A stretch of DNA of 64,000 nt from Micromonospora sp. CP22 (GCF_009712475.1 NZ_VCJO01000018.1:1-64000); one strand, 5' to 3'. Positions 9,809 to 18,504 are shown, numbered from the stretch's first letter. Translations and numbers: made by a program. The notes: generated from the sequence alone by a model not told the origin.

Positions 9809-10334
9809 GTCACCCCCTTGTCCACGTCGAGAGCAGAGCCTGCCCGGGAGCCGCGATGGGGCAAAAGTGCGACTTGTCCATGCCGAGGCGTCCATCCTTC
9901 ACATGCCGCTGAGCGACAGATTCATCACAGTGAGCAACGCCTGAACTGCGTGCCCTAACGATAGCGTCGGGCACTGACGAGGGCTCACCCCGATGCCGGC
10001 CAGTCCGGCCCTGTTCCTTTGGCTTGGAGTGCGGCCAGCGGGCGGCACTGCCGGCTGACGCAACATTACTGGCGATGTGTGAGCAGCCCCTCGGACTACG
10101 CCGGCTTGGTCGTGCCACGACGCCGAGGGACGACGGCGACGGTGGATTCGGCGGCGGCGTGGGATAGCTCGGGAGGACATCGCCCGCCGCAGATGCCCCG
10201 GACGTAGTTCCGTCTGGGAGCATCTGGCGAACTGCAGGGATTCCGTAGGACGTGCGGATCATAGGGCTACGAGGAACGGCCGCTGACCGGCGGGGCTCGG
10301 TCGTGTCGACGCGCGTCTACCTGGGCGCGCTCGG
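9809..10334. other. 526-bp gap, mostly non-coding, containing an integrase relic
   Basis: No convincing gene is present. The only structure I can explain is the integrase 3'-end relic at 10096-10184, described separately. The remaining sequence probably carries the hsdM promoter on its left side and the region downstream of the OLD-family gene on its right. Short open frames here lack ribosome binding sites and family-like sequence. Confidence 0.5.
10096..10184 (-). pseudogene. Relic of a tyrosine integrase 3' end
   Basis: This 89-bp stretch aligns end to end with the last 90 bp of the intact integrase (13468-13557), about four fifths identical by hand, including the final TAG at 10096-10098. 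With one base restored near 10169 it reads ELSHAAAES, then VAVVPRRRG, against ELSHAAAEA, AAVVPRRGG in the intact protein. Similarity stops abruptly at the 5' side. It is on the same strand as the intact gene, so it is probably what remains of an earlier, related element integrated at this locus. Confidence 0.8.
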
Positions 10335-12695
10335 CTATGCCTCTTGGGCCTCGTTGATCTCGCGATATACCAGCTTGTCGAGGGCGCTCCGGAAGCCGGG
10401 GAAGTCAGGGATCGGTTCGGTGGGCTCGTCGTCAAGGGTGAAGTCTCGGCGTACGCTGCGGATCTGGCTTTTCAGATCCTCGGCGTCGACGGAGCTGTCG
10501 AGCCCGGTCTCGATATCGTCGAGCAGCAGGAGGGCGGCCTCGCGGCTGGCCCAGGTGGGGTGATCAAGTAGGAAGGAGCGCTTGAGCCGCTTGATCTTCG
10601 CGCTGGTCTTCTCTGTGGCGGCCTCCCGCAGTGCGCGCCGCTGGAGCTGTCGAAGTTCTCGGAAGAGGACACGAAAGTTGGCGTCCATACTCTCTGCCGC
10701 CTGGGTGAGGTCGTTCTCGTAGCGGACGACGTCGAGCACGCTTCGGGCGAAGCCGACCTTGTCGAGGTGGAAACCGTCGACCAGTCTTGCTGCCGCGCCT
10801 TCGAGCGCGTCGTGGGTGCCTGCGCAGTCACCGAAGGTGATGTCCTTCGGTTTGAGCGCCTGGAGCTTCTGTGCCTGCTGCGGGTCGAGGAACTCGGCGG
10901 CGTAGCGCTTGACTGCGGCGATGCCGATAGGGGCGGGAACGAGGTCTTCGATGGCGGTGACGCCGGTCGGGTTCGAACTGGTGACGGTGTCGGCAGGGAG
11001 GTCGCCCAGTTGCAGGATGAACTCCGGGTCGATGACAGGCTTGCCGTTCGGGCCCTTCTTGAGGGACTTGACCGCCTGGTTTCCGGCGGTGTCGCTGTCG
11101 AGCAGGACGATGACTGCCGGGCGGTCGACATCGCGGCCTCGGGCCAGGTACAGCATGTACGGAATGTGTTGGGCTGACCCGGCGGGGACCAGGGTGAGTG
11201 TGTTGAGGTCGAGGTTGTCCATGTCGGCGGTCTTCTGCCACCGAAGCCGGGCGGACATACCGGCGAGCAGGACCTGGTCGGAGGTTCCTTCCAGCATCAG
11301 GTTGCAGTTGCTGATGAACGTGGTCTCGGCGACGAAGCTCCCGAACGCCGAGCGCAGCGGCTCGTAGTGATTGCGGGCGGCGTTCCGGACCACACGCGTG
11401 CCCTCGTCGCCTTCGCCCTTCTCCAGGACGCGGATGCGTTCACCGTGGTTCTTGTCGATCAAGAACGGTGAATGGGTCACGTAGACCACCTGGCACGGTT
11501 GCCGGTCAGGGTCCTGCGGGTCGGCGAAGTCCTCGAAGATGCGCAGCAGGTCCTGCTGACCGGTGCTCGATAGGTAGGCGTCCGGCTCGTCCATGAGCAG
11601 GATCTCCGGGATGCCCGATTTGGGTGGCTCGTGGGCAAGGTACTGCACGAAGTAGCTCAGGAAGTACTTCAGTCCGCCGCTGCGTTCATCAGCGGAGTAC
11701 TCCGTGCCAGTGCGGTCGCGGATGGTGAAGACCAGGTCCTGGTCACGGAGGGTCAGCAACAGCTTAAACTCGTGGTCCTGTGACCACCATTTCGGGAAGT
11801 TCAGCGATGCGGCCAAGGCTCGGTTCATCTGTTCCACGATGCCGTTGGCGAAGCCGTCACGGCCGTCCTCGACGGCCTTGAGGAGTTCCTTGAAGGCGAT
11901 GCGATCGATCTTCGCGACCTTGAGGAGCAGGTCGTCGGCCAGTGCCAGTTGACGTTCGTGTTTCTCGGTCTGGGTGTTCGCTGCCGTGAACGCGCTCACC
12001 AGTTGAGGGGCGGCCGTGGGCACGGCGTCGGCGTTACCGAACAGGGAGGCGGCGTTCTCCATGATCATGGAGAGGAACGCGTACCGCTCCTTGCGCGGGC
12101 CTGTCTGTATGGAGGTCTTGGCCTCGGCCAGGTACTTGATCGGCACGCTCTCGGGCAGCGCGACTTTGGCGTCGATCTCGAACGAGCGAGGCAGGACGCT
12201 GTCGAGGGCCTTCTTGTCCTTCACCGCGACCTGCTGCCAGCCCTCCGCCTCCGGCAGGTAAATAACGGGATCCTTGCCGTTGAAGCGGAACAACAGGAAG
12301 CTGTCGATACCGTCGTGGGAGGTGCTGATCCTGCCAGCTTTCGCCACGGCGGCGCGGTCCTCGTCGTCCAGGTGCTTGAACTCCAGACCGAAGTCGGGAA
12401 AGGCCATCGACTTGTCGACGGCGAAGAACTGCGAGTAGCGACAGAAGTCGCTGCGCTCGATGTCCAGGCCGGTGAGAGCGTGCTTGACAGCGGCTAGGAG
12501 CTGGCTCTTACCGGACTCGTTCGCACCGACCACGGTGGTGATCCCGTCTTCCAGCGGCACCCGGACGAACGGGTACTGCAGATCGCGCGGTTCGAGGACG
12601 TCCCATGGGTCCGGAGCGAAGCCTTCATGAGCCTTGCGGAGGTAGTCGTAGTTGAACGAGCGGTAGAAGCGGATGTAGACGGCAGAGATGAACAT
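10335..12695 (-). CDS. Standalone OLD-family ATPase/TOPRIM nuclease
   Basis: A 786-aa protein combining an SMC/ABC-type ATPase with a C-terminal TOPRIM nuclease, as in the overcoming-lysogenization-defect (OLD) family. Walker A is GANESGKS at residues 57-64. A signature-like ERSGGLKYFLSYF precedes Walker B EILLMDEPDAYL near the middle. The TOPRIM part has LMLEGTSDQVLL (catalytic Glu) and VIVLLDSDTAGN (the DxD pair). Gabija-type OLD proteins have a UvrD-like helicase next door; none is present, so this fits a class 1 standalone protein. It probably cuts or nicks DNA in an ATP-regulated way and may be an anti-phage gene. It lies between two integrase ends and next to a restriction operon, which supports a defence role. 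Confidence 0.85.
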   Translation of the reverse strand: MFISAVYIRFYRSFNYDYLRKAHEGFAPDPWDVLEPRDLQYPFVRVPLEDGITTVVGANESGKSQLLAAVKHALTGLDIERSDFCRYSQFFAVDKSMAFPDFGLEFKHLDDEDRAAVAKAGRISTSHDGIDSFLLFRFNGKDPVIYLPEAEGWQQVAVKDKKALDSVLPRSFEIDAKVALPESVPIKYLAEAKTSIQTGPRKERYAFLSMIMENAASLFGNADAVPTAAPQLVSAFTAANTQTEKHERQLALADDLLLKVAKIDRIAFKELLKAVEDGRDGFANGIVEQMNRALAASLNFPKWWSQDHEFKLLLTLRDQDLVFTIRDRTGTEYSADERSGGLKYFLSYFVQYLAHEPPKSGIPEILLMDEPDAYLSSTGQQDLLRIFEDFADPQDPDRQPCQVVYVTHSPFLIDKNHGERIRVLEKGEGDEGTRVVRNAARNHYEPLRSAFGSFVAETTFISNCNLMLEGTSDQVLLAGMSARLRWQKTADMDNLDLNTLTLVPAGSAQHIPYMLYLARGRDVDRPAVIVLLDSDTAGNQAVKSLKKGPNGKPVIDPEFILQLGDLPADTVTSSNPTGVTAIEDLVPAPIGIAAVKRYAAEFLDPQQAQKLQALKPKDITFGDCAGTHDALEGAAARLVDGFHLDKVGFARSVLDVVRYENDLTQAAESMDANFRVLFRELRQLQRRALREAATEKTSAKIKRLKRSFLLDHPTWASREAALLLLDDIETGLDSSVDAEDLKSQIRSVRRDFTLDDEPTEPIPDFPGFRSALDKLVYREINEAQEA

Positions 12696-12992
12696 CCATC
12701 CCCCCTCTCAGCTCGGTGGGGGTTGCACGACGGTGCGCCATAGTACTGGCCGGGCACGACAGCATCGATCGGCTTTCTCCCGGGCCGTAGACAGGCTGGG
12801 TGGGCCCGGCCGCCGAATCGGTGTCGCAGAGCACGATCATGACGCGGCGATCGTCGTCGACGGCAACGGCGGCGTGCTCCAACGCGACCCGCCGGATCGC
12901 GCCTTGGCCGAACAGCGCGACCAGCACAACGCTGCCGTACCTGTCAGTCCTCGCTCCGCTCTCGCAGTTGCTGATGCGGCGTCGCAAAATCA

Positions 12993-13217
12993 TCAGCTCC
13001 TGCGACCGTTGGGCCGCCTCCTGACGCCGCCCCCGCCGCGGTTCAGCCACGCCGGAGCAGCACTGGCCACCACAGAGACGGCCGTGCCGCCGACCAGGCT
13101 GGCGCGCTCGATTGGCAGGCAGAGCACCAGACCAAGCACACCGCCGGCCACCAGGATGATGACAATCCCGCAGATTGCGCCTGCGCGATGATGGGTGGGC
13201 GAGGGACGTCGGGACAT
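12993..13217 (-). CDS. Small putative membrane protein
   Basis: A 74-aa frame starting at ATG 13217. Residues 12-35 (ICGIVIILVAGGVLGLVLCL) and about 39-57 (LVGGTAVSVVASAAPAWL) look like two membrane segments, followed by an arginine- and glycine-rich tail. I do not recognise a family, and no clear Shine-Dalgarno sequence precedes the start, so the call is tentative. The surrounding sequence (12696-12992 and 13218-13467) shows no other plausible gene. It lies between the OLD-family gene and the integrase on the same strand, so it may be cargo of the same mobile region. Confidence 0.35.
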   Translation of the reverse strand: MSRRPSPTHHRAGAICGIVIILVAGGVLGLVLCLPIERASLVGGTAVSVVASAAPAWLNRGGGGVRRRPNGRRS

Positions 13218-13411
13218 CTGTTTCAACTGGCCGCAGAGTGGCTTGGCCAGGCGCGCAGCTTGAGCCGGTTTCGAATGCCAACGTGAGGCAATATCCGCGT
13301 TCACAGCCGGGCGGCCGGCCTCCTGGCCACCGGGTCTCCGTAGCCATCAGCGACGGATCGAGTGATCTGCGGTTCTCCTCATCGAGGTCAAGACGCTGAT
13401 ACTGCGTAGGA

Positions 13412-13435
13412 CCAGCCGACGACATCGTCGGCTGG
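13412..13435. terminator. Hairpin downstream of the integrase
   Basis: CCAGCCGACGA and TCGTCGGCTGG form an 11-bp perfect inverted repeat separated by two bases, 33 bp past the integrase stop codon. There is no T run. It may terminate the integrase transcript or mark the attachment region, which normally lies beside the integrase. Confidence 0.45.
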
Positions 13436-13467
13436 CCCCTGCGACTGATAGGCGGCGAACCTGCGAC

Positions 13468-14940
13468 CTACACCGGCCTTGCGGTTCCACCGCGCCGTGG
13501 GACGACGGCGGCGGTTGCTTCGGCGGCGGCGTGAGAGAGCTCCGGGAGGACGTCGCCATAAAACTTGGCCGTGAAGTGAGGGCTGGAGTGACGGAGCCGG
13601 TTGGAAATGACCTTCATTTGAACGCCGGCGGCTAGACCCATGGTGGCGGCGCCGTGGCGGAGGTCGTGGAGCCGGATGGGTGGTAGCCCGGCCTGGGTGG
13701 CGAGGTGGTGGAAGTGGTCCGTGACGTCGGCAGGGTGAAGGCGCCCACCCGCCGGGGTGGTGAACACCAGGCCGGTCTTGGTCCAAGCCGCCCCGGCCGC
13801 GAGGCGTTCGCGGTGTTGCCGGGCACGGTGGGCTCGCAGCACCGCCACGGTCTTGGTGTCGAGAGCGACCGCAGCCTCGCTGTCGGTGGTTTTCGGGGTG
13901 TCGATGGCGGTGGCCCAGCCGTGTTGGACGAGTTGCCAGCGGACCGTGAGGGTGTGGGCGTCGAGGTCAAGGTCATCCCAGTGCAGGCCGCAGGCTTCGC
14001 CTCGGCGTAGGCCGGTGAAGGTGATGAGGTGGTAGAGGGCGTAGAGCCGGTCGTTGGCGTCGTGGGTGTGGTCGAGGAATCTGCCGGTGTGTTCGGGGGT
14101 CCAGATCATGACGGGGCTGGGGGTCTTGCCGGTGTCGCGCCAGGTGCGGATGCGTTGGTCGGTCCAGACGGTGGGCTTGGGCGGTCGGGCTGTGGGTAGT
14201 TCGACCATGAGGGCAGGGTTGGTGTCGATGTAGCGGTGGCGGCGCATCGCGTCGTTGAGGGCCTTGCGCAGGGTGGCGTGGATCAGGTGCACGGTCCGTG
14301 GGCCGACGATCCGCTGGTTCTTGACCTGGTCGCGTTTGGCGGGGTCACGGCTGGCGCGCAGGGTTGCGACGGTGGTGTTGCGTTCGGCAATGGCGTCGTA
14401 CATGGCGTCGATGTGACCGGGCCGGAGCCGGTCGATACGCAGGTGCCCGATGTGCGGGATCAAGTACAGCCGGATGTGCCCTTCGTAGGAGCGCAGGGTG
14501 CCTGCCTTGATGTTCTTGCGTCCCGCCAGCCAGTCGGTCAGATACACCTCCATCGTCGGGAGTTCGGTCGGGGTGATGTCCAGGTGCAGCGCCCGTCGAA
14601 CCTGATCCGGGGTGGGCACGGGCGCGCCGGTCTTGACGGCGGCCTCAATCAAGTCGCCGGTCTTGACGGTCGTGTGCGGGTCGGTGGGATCGGGGACAGC
14701 GAGCGCGGCCCGGATGCGATCCAGGACAGCGTCCGCGTCAGCCTGGGTGGCATAGGGGCCGTGGCGCAGTGGGCGGCGGGTGCCGTCGGCACGGGCGGGT
14801 ACCTCGATCTGCCAGTGCCAGTGGCCGTGGGTGCGGGACCAGCCGCCGCCGGGCCGGCGAAGCTGGGGACAGGAGCGTCCCAGTCGCCGGCCCGTGACGC
14901 TGTCGCGGCAGCCGCAGCGTTTGAAGGTGGATCCCTTCAC
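13468..14940 (-). CDS. int: Tyrosine site-specific integrase of an AICE-like element
   Basis: A 490-aa tyrosine recombinase of the type found in actinomycete integrative elements. It has an N-terminal arm-binding region, a SAM-like core-binding domain (about 150-270) and a catalytic domain with the expected residues: Arg in TGLRRGEACG, Lys in the TPKTTDS turn, H425 and R428 in HDLRHG, H451 in LRHSS and nucleophile Y461 in KFYGDVLP. All catalytic positions are present, so the protein should be active. The GTG start overlaps the stop of the xis-like gene by four bases (GTGA). The attachment site should lie beyond its 3' end, but I could not find a matching tRNA fragment in the window. Confidence 0.93.
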   Translation of the reverse strand: MKGSTFKRCGCRDSVTGRRLGRSCPQLRRPGGGWSRTHGHWHWQIEVPARADGTRRPLRHGPYATQADADAVLDRIRAALAVPDPTDPHTTVKTGDLIEAAVKTGAPVPTPDQVRRALHLDITPTELPTMEVYLTDWLAGRKNIKAGTLRSYEGHIRLYLIPHIGHLRIDRLRPGHIDAMYDAIAERNTTVATLRASRDPAKRDQVKNQRIVGPRTVHLIHATLRKALNDAMRRHRYIDTNPALMVELPTARPPKPTVWTDQRIRTWRDTGKTPSPVMIWTPEHTGRFLDHTHDANDRLYALYHLITFTGLRRGEACGLHWDDLDLDAHTLTVRWQLVQHGWATAIDTPKTTDSEAAVALDTKTVAVLRAHRARQHRERLAAGAAWTKTGLVFTTPAGGRLHPADVTDHFHHLATQAGLPPIRLHDLRHGAATMGLAAGVQMKVISNRLRHSSPHFTAKFYGDVLPELSHAAAEATAAVVPRRGGTARPV

Positions 14941-15341
14941 TCATCGTCTCCTGGATGCTTCGTATGGTGCCGCCAGCGATGTCGGGTGGAATCCGCTGGT
15001 GGCGGGGTCATCGCATCCACGCTCACCGTCGCGTCGGCTTCAAGTCGCCCGCCGCCGGTAGCGGCGGGGTCGGGTTGAAGGAGGTGAAGCAGGGCGGCGA
15101 CCGGGACGATGATGCGGCTGCCGGCCCGGATCAGCGGTATAGGGAACTGGTCGGTGGCGGCAAGCCGGTACGCCTGGGATCGGCTGATCCCGAGCACCGA
15201 GGCGGTGGTGGCGAGGGTGGTGGTCACCCCGAGGGCACGGATGCGCTCAACCGTCCACACCTCCCCGACGCCGGGCACGGTGGTGGTGCTGTCGGTCGTG
15301 ATGCGGGTGGTCTCGTCATCGTGATTCGTTGAGCTGATCAT
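14937..15341 (-). CDS. Excisionase-like MerR/HTH_17 DNA-binding protein
   Basis: A 134-aa protein placed directly upstream of int, the usual position of xis in AICE-type elements. The central part reads TTASVLGISRSQAYRLAA, a helix-turn-helix of the excisionase/HTH_17 type, followed by the RAGSRIIVPVAALL wing. The tails are low in complexity and rich in Thr, Asp and Pro. ATG 15341 is preceded by AGGAG at a good distance and is preferred over the longer frame from 15440. It overlaps the DUF2637 gene upstream by 26 bases and int downstream by four, so the three are probably co-transcribed. Expected role: directing excision together with the integrase. Confidence 0.75.
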   Translation of the reverse strand: MISSTNHDDETTRITTDSTTTVPGVGEVWTVERIRALGVTTTLATTASVLGISRSQAYRLAATDQFPIPLIRAGSRIIVPVAALLHLLQPDPAATGGGRLEADATVSVDAMTPPPADSTRHRWRHHTKHPGDDE

Positions 15342-16260
15342 GATCAGGCTTCTCCTGGCTGTGAGATGGATGGCTGTGCGGTAGGAGCGGGGTGATCCCG
15401 CCGGGGTCGACCGGCGTAGGGGTGGCTGCTCGGGCGCCATTGCGGCGCTCCGGTGACAGAGGCGGTGGCGTCGGTTTGGTCGGCTCGACCGGGTCGACGG
15501 CCGTTACGGGTGCGGTCGGCGGCTCGGTCTTGAGAGTCTTGAGGAGTTTGGATACTCGGGTGTTGGACACGGTGTGACCGGCTGCGCGGAGGGCTTCAGC
15601 GAGCGCTGCCCGGGTCAGTGTCTGCCCGTCCGCGGCGAGCCGGTCCCGGACCATACGCGCCGCCGGCAGCAGCTCGCCAACGTCGCCGGACGGCTGCGCG
15701 GACCGTCCCCGGTCCGCTCGCTGCTGCCGGTCCCGTCCGCCACTCCGGCGACGAGCATCCGGTGAGCGGACGGTCCCGGTGCTGGACCGCTCCCCCGCCG
15801 TGACAGCGGACCGCACCGTCTCGTCCGGTCCGCTGTCCGGACCGGTCCGTCCGGCCTCGTCCAGTCGGCGGTCCCCGACGGTCCCGGTGTTGGCGGGCAT
15901 GGCGGTGCTGGTTCGGCCGAGGGCGATCTTGACCATGACGAGGAACCCGAGCGCGGGTACGGCGGCGGCGACCCAGCCGATGATCGAGGGTTCGGCCTCG
16001 ACGACCTGCGCCGCCAGGGACAGGGTGACGGCGCAGGCCAGCACGGTGGCTGGGAACACGGTGGAGGTGTGGGCGCGTTTACGGCGTCGGAGTTCCAGGC
16101 CGGAGGCGATGGACATCAGCTCTAGGACGATCGCGTCGGCCCAGGCCAGCCAGCCGGGTTGACCGTGCGCGGCGGCGACGTTGTGCACATGGGTGAAGCT
16201 GGCCGCCCCCGCTGCGCCGCCGATGGCCAGCATGATGACGACCTGGACGCCGCCCTCCAC
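15316..16260 (-). CDS. DUF2637 membrane protein with C-terminal winged-helix-like region
   Basis: A 314-aa protein with a GTG start. The first about 125 residues contain four hydrophobic segments typical of DUF2637/SpdA-like proteins, which occur in conjugative and integrative actinomycete elements and are thought to assist spread. A long, charged, low-complexity linker follows. The DNA encoding that linker is packed with GGACCG/CGGTCC words (15690-15900). Near residues 205-250, MVRDRLAADGQTLTRAALAE and VSKLLKTLK resemble a small winged-helix domain. The end is proline-rich. It is located between the replication-relaxation gene and xis-int, matching the order in such elements. The function in transfer or copy control is inferred only from family and context. 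Confidence 0.75.
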   Translation of the reverse strand: MEGGVQVVIMLAIGGAAGAASFTHVHNVAAAHGQPGWLAWADAIVLELMSIASGLELRRRKRAHTSTVFPATVLACAVTLSLAAQVVEAEPSIIGWVAAAVPALGFLVMVKIALGRTSTAMPANTGTVGDRRLDEAGRTGPDSGPDETVRSAVTAGERSSTGTVRSPDARRRSGGRDRQQRADRGRSAQPSGDVGELLPAARMVRDRLAADGQTLTRAALAEALRAAGHTVSNTRVSKLLKTLKTEPPTAPVTAVDPVEPTKPTPPPLSPERRNGARAATPTPVDPGGITPLLPHSHPSHSQEKPDHDQLNESR

Positions 16261-16603
16261 GCGGTTATCGCGCGGACTGGTGTCCGGGTCAGAGGTCGGT
16301 GCTGTCGTGGCCGATCACCTCCTCGACCCGGACCGGGGTTCCGGTCCGTCCGCCAGCGGTAGGCGGCAGGACCGAGTAGCGGACCGACCCGACGTCGGAT
16401 AACCATCTGGACGGGGTCCGGACGCTGGACGCGGACGCCCCACCGCGGACGCGGGACCGGGACGCGGTCTGGCCGGACGTCCGGTGCTCTCACGGATCTG
16501 TCAGCACCGGCCGAGCCGCTCACGACAGATCCGTGACAGACGCCGAACCTCGCTGTCCGCTCCGCAGCGGAGGTACTGTCCGCCGCCGTCGTGCCGTCGC
16601 CGA
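16261..16603. other. 343-bp gap with repeated GGACCG words and a long inverted repeat
   Basis: No credible gene. The segment is dense in GGAC/GTCC words, for example CGGACCG and GGTCCGGACG between 16270 and 16480, and contains the 12-bp inverted repeat at 16491-16535. In an integrative element this is the kind of sequence expected at a replication or transfer origin or an operator region, but no such site is proven here. Confidence 0.45.
16491..16535. repeat. Perfect 12-bp inverted repeat with 21-nt spacer
   Basis: CACGGATCTGTC (16491-16502) is matched exactly by its reverse complement GACAGATCCGTG (16524-16535). It lies just downstream of the replication-relaxation gene stop at 16604. It could be a terminator stem, a regulator site or part of an origin. 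The long spacer and lack of a T run make a simple terminator less likely. Confidence 0.6.
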
Positions 16604-17491
16604 TCACGCCGCCTCACCCGCCCCGCTGGAGGCGTCGACGGAGTACCCGGCGAGATCCGCTAGCCGCAGCCGCTGCCCTTCCCCGCCGGCCACGGCCCAC
16701 ACCGCCTCCGCTGGGCCCAGGCCGGCCGTCGCGGCGTGGTCGCTGGCCCCGGTGGCGACCGGCACCGACAGCGGCACGTCGGCCAGCACGCGGCGTAGGT
16801 TGCGCTCGCGGGCGGCCGAGGGCAGCCAGAACAGCACCGGCCACGCCCGCTCGAGCGTGCCGAACAGCTCCTGATAGCCGTCCACCTTGCCGGCCAGGAT
16901 CGACAGCTGCTCGGCGCCGGTGTCGTACTCGACGAAGAACGGCACCTCGACACCGTTCTCGACCCACCGGCCGTAGCCGTCCGGGCGGACCCGCGGCTGA
17001 TACGCCCGCACCAGCCCCGGATCGCTCCGGCTGGTGAACGTCCCGGCGTGCTGGCACACCGCCTCCGGCAGCCACTCCACCAGGCCGGTGCCCGGGTGGG
17101 TGCGGGCGTGTCCGGCCAGGTCGGTGAAGAAGCCGTTCACCCCGAGGCGGTGAGTGAGGCTGCGGGTCGAGGTCCAGCGCCGCCGCTCTACCCGGGCGTG
17201 GTCCCGCCGGGGTGGGCGTTCGTCGCGGCTGGCGGCGACGACCTCGGCGCCGAGTTGGTCGATGACGTAGTGGTACGGGTACGAGCCGCCGTCGGCCCGC
17301 TGGGGGCGGAACCGGGCGACGAGGCGCAGCCGGTGCAGGGTCCGCAGCCGCCGCTGGCAGAAATCGAGGGATGGGAACAGTGCATTCGCGATCTGGAACG
17401 ACGTCAACACGCCGTGGTCGTACAACCAGCCCAACAGCACACGGTCACGGCCGGTCAGCTGGGACTGGACGCGGAGGACCGGATCATCCAC
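16604..17491 (-). CDS. Replication-relaxation family protein (element-encoded)
   Basis: A protein of 295 aa of the Replic_Relax family, common in actinomycete plasmids and integrative elements. The N-terminal part is winged-helix-like (GRDRVLLGWLYDHGVLTSFQ, then LRTLHRLRLVARF). The C-terminal part has the conserved VEVPFFVEYDTGAEQL and KVDGYQELF, reminiscent of a nuclease-like fold. GTG 17491 is chosen because a strong AAGGAGGT lies eight bases upstream; a longer frame from 17716 adds 75 unlikely residues. It heads the element's minus-strand genes. Members have been proposed to act in plasmid DNA relaxation or replication, but the biochemical activity is poorly defined. Confidence 0.8.
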   Translation of the reverse strand: MDDPVLRVQSQLTGRDRVLLGWLYDHGVLTSFQIANALFPSLDFCQRRLRTLHRLRLVARFRPQRADGGSYPYHYVIDQLGAEVVAASRDERPPRRDHARVERRRWTSTRSLTHRLGVNGFFTDLAGHARTHPGTGLVEWLPEAVCQHAGTFTSRSDPGLVRAYQPRVRPDGYGRWVENGVEVPFFVEYDTGAEQLSILAGKVDGYQELFGTLERAWPVLFWLPSAARERNLRRVLADVPLSVPVATGASDHAATAGLGPAEAVWAVAGGEGQRLRLADLAGYSVDASSGAGEAA

Positions 17492-17990
17492 CGGCTTCCA
17501 CCTCCTTCCCCAGTAGGGAATGCCAGCCCCAGGGGGAGAGACCCGAGACCAGGCAGGGTCTGTCGCAGGACAAGCCGACGACGCTGACAGACGAGCTGAC
17601 CTGCAGTGTGAGAAGAAGTAGGGGGTCGGTTCGGGGGTCCGGCTGAAGACTGACGTCAACGCTGACGCCAAGCCCGACTTCCGAACGGGGATCAAGCCGG
17701 AACTCGTCACTGCCAATGCCTACGGCAGTCGTTGAAGGTGTCGACGGAAGCACGAGAACTCCTTGGTTGAGGTGTGGATGTATGTAGTGCTGATGGCGTG
17801 GGCCGGTCACCACAGCGCCGCCGAAGCGGAAAGGCCGGTGAGAGGCATCCCGGCACCGCCCCTGCCGCGGTGGGGGTCGGGGTCAGCGGCGCGTGACTGC
17901 CCGCCGCTGGGAGCAGCAGCGAAACGAATGGCCTTGGGGCAAGCGCGCGGAGGTAGCCGTTGGCGGGGTGAGGGCTAGCCTCTCGCGGTC
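17492..17990. other. 499-bp gap upstream of the replication-relaxation gene
   Basis: No gene recognised. It should hold the promoter of the element's minus-strand operon and the promoter of the plus-strand HAD gene. The word GCTGAC recurs several times between 17571 and 17680 (for example ACGCTGACAG, AGCTGACCTG, ACGCTGACGC), which could be a weak set of direct repeats. I see no strong hairpin. Confidence 0.4.
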
Positions 17991-18504
17991 ATGTCCGCCC
18001 CTGCACCGCGTCCCTTGCTGTTCCTCGACGTGGACGGCACCCTCATCCCGTTCGGCACACCCGCGGCGGCCGGGCCGGGCATGTCGCATGGCCACCCCGA
18101 GGCGCCGGCTCTACCGGCCGACGCCCATCTCTTGCTGCACAAGGTCGATCCGGAACACGGCCGCCTGCTGGAAGGCCCTGCCGTGCGATCTGGTGTGGGC
18201 GACGACCTGGATGAGCGACGCGAACCACGTGCTCGCACCCCTGCTCGGGCTGCCGCCTCTGCCCGTCGTGGACTGGCCCGACTCCGACGAGGTGGGCGTC
18301 CTGCACTGGAAGAGCCGTGGGCTGGTCGAATGGGCGCAGGGACGCCCTTTCGTTTGGGTCGACGACGAGATCTCCCACGCCGACCAGCGGTGGGTGTCGA
18401 CTCATCACCCAAGTCCGGCCCTGCTGCACCGGGTCGATCGCCGTCGCGGGATGACCAAGCACGACTTTGCGGTCATCGAGAGCTGGCTCAGGCGAGCACG
18501 GTAG
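17991..18504 (+). pseudogene. Frameshifted HAD-family hydrolase gene
   Basis: The start reads LLFLDVDGTLIPFG, the HAD motif I with both catalytic aspartates. The frame is intact to about LLEG near 18170, where an extra C in the CCC run at 18175-18178 shifts it. In the next frame the protein continues as PCDLVWATTWMSDANHVL (motif II region), then RPFVWVDDEI (motif IV acidic pair) and ends ESWLRRAR at 18504. Restoring one base gives a complete protein of about 170 aa. Either the gene is inactivated by a single insertion or there is a homopolymer sequencing error. The family is common in actinobacteria as a small hydrolase of unknown substrate. Confidence 0.75.

Noticed and set aside
9810..10262. 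150-aa minus-strand open frame
   Set aside because: It runs across the integrase relic in the wrong frame, has no ribosome binding site and no recognisable sequence.
10335..12695. Gabija (GajA/GajB) system
   Set aside because: The GajA-like motifs are present, but no UvrD/PcrA-like helicase gene lies on either side.
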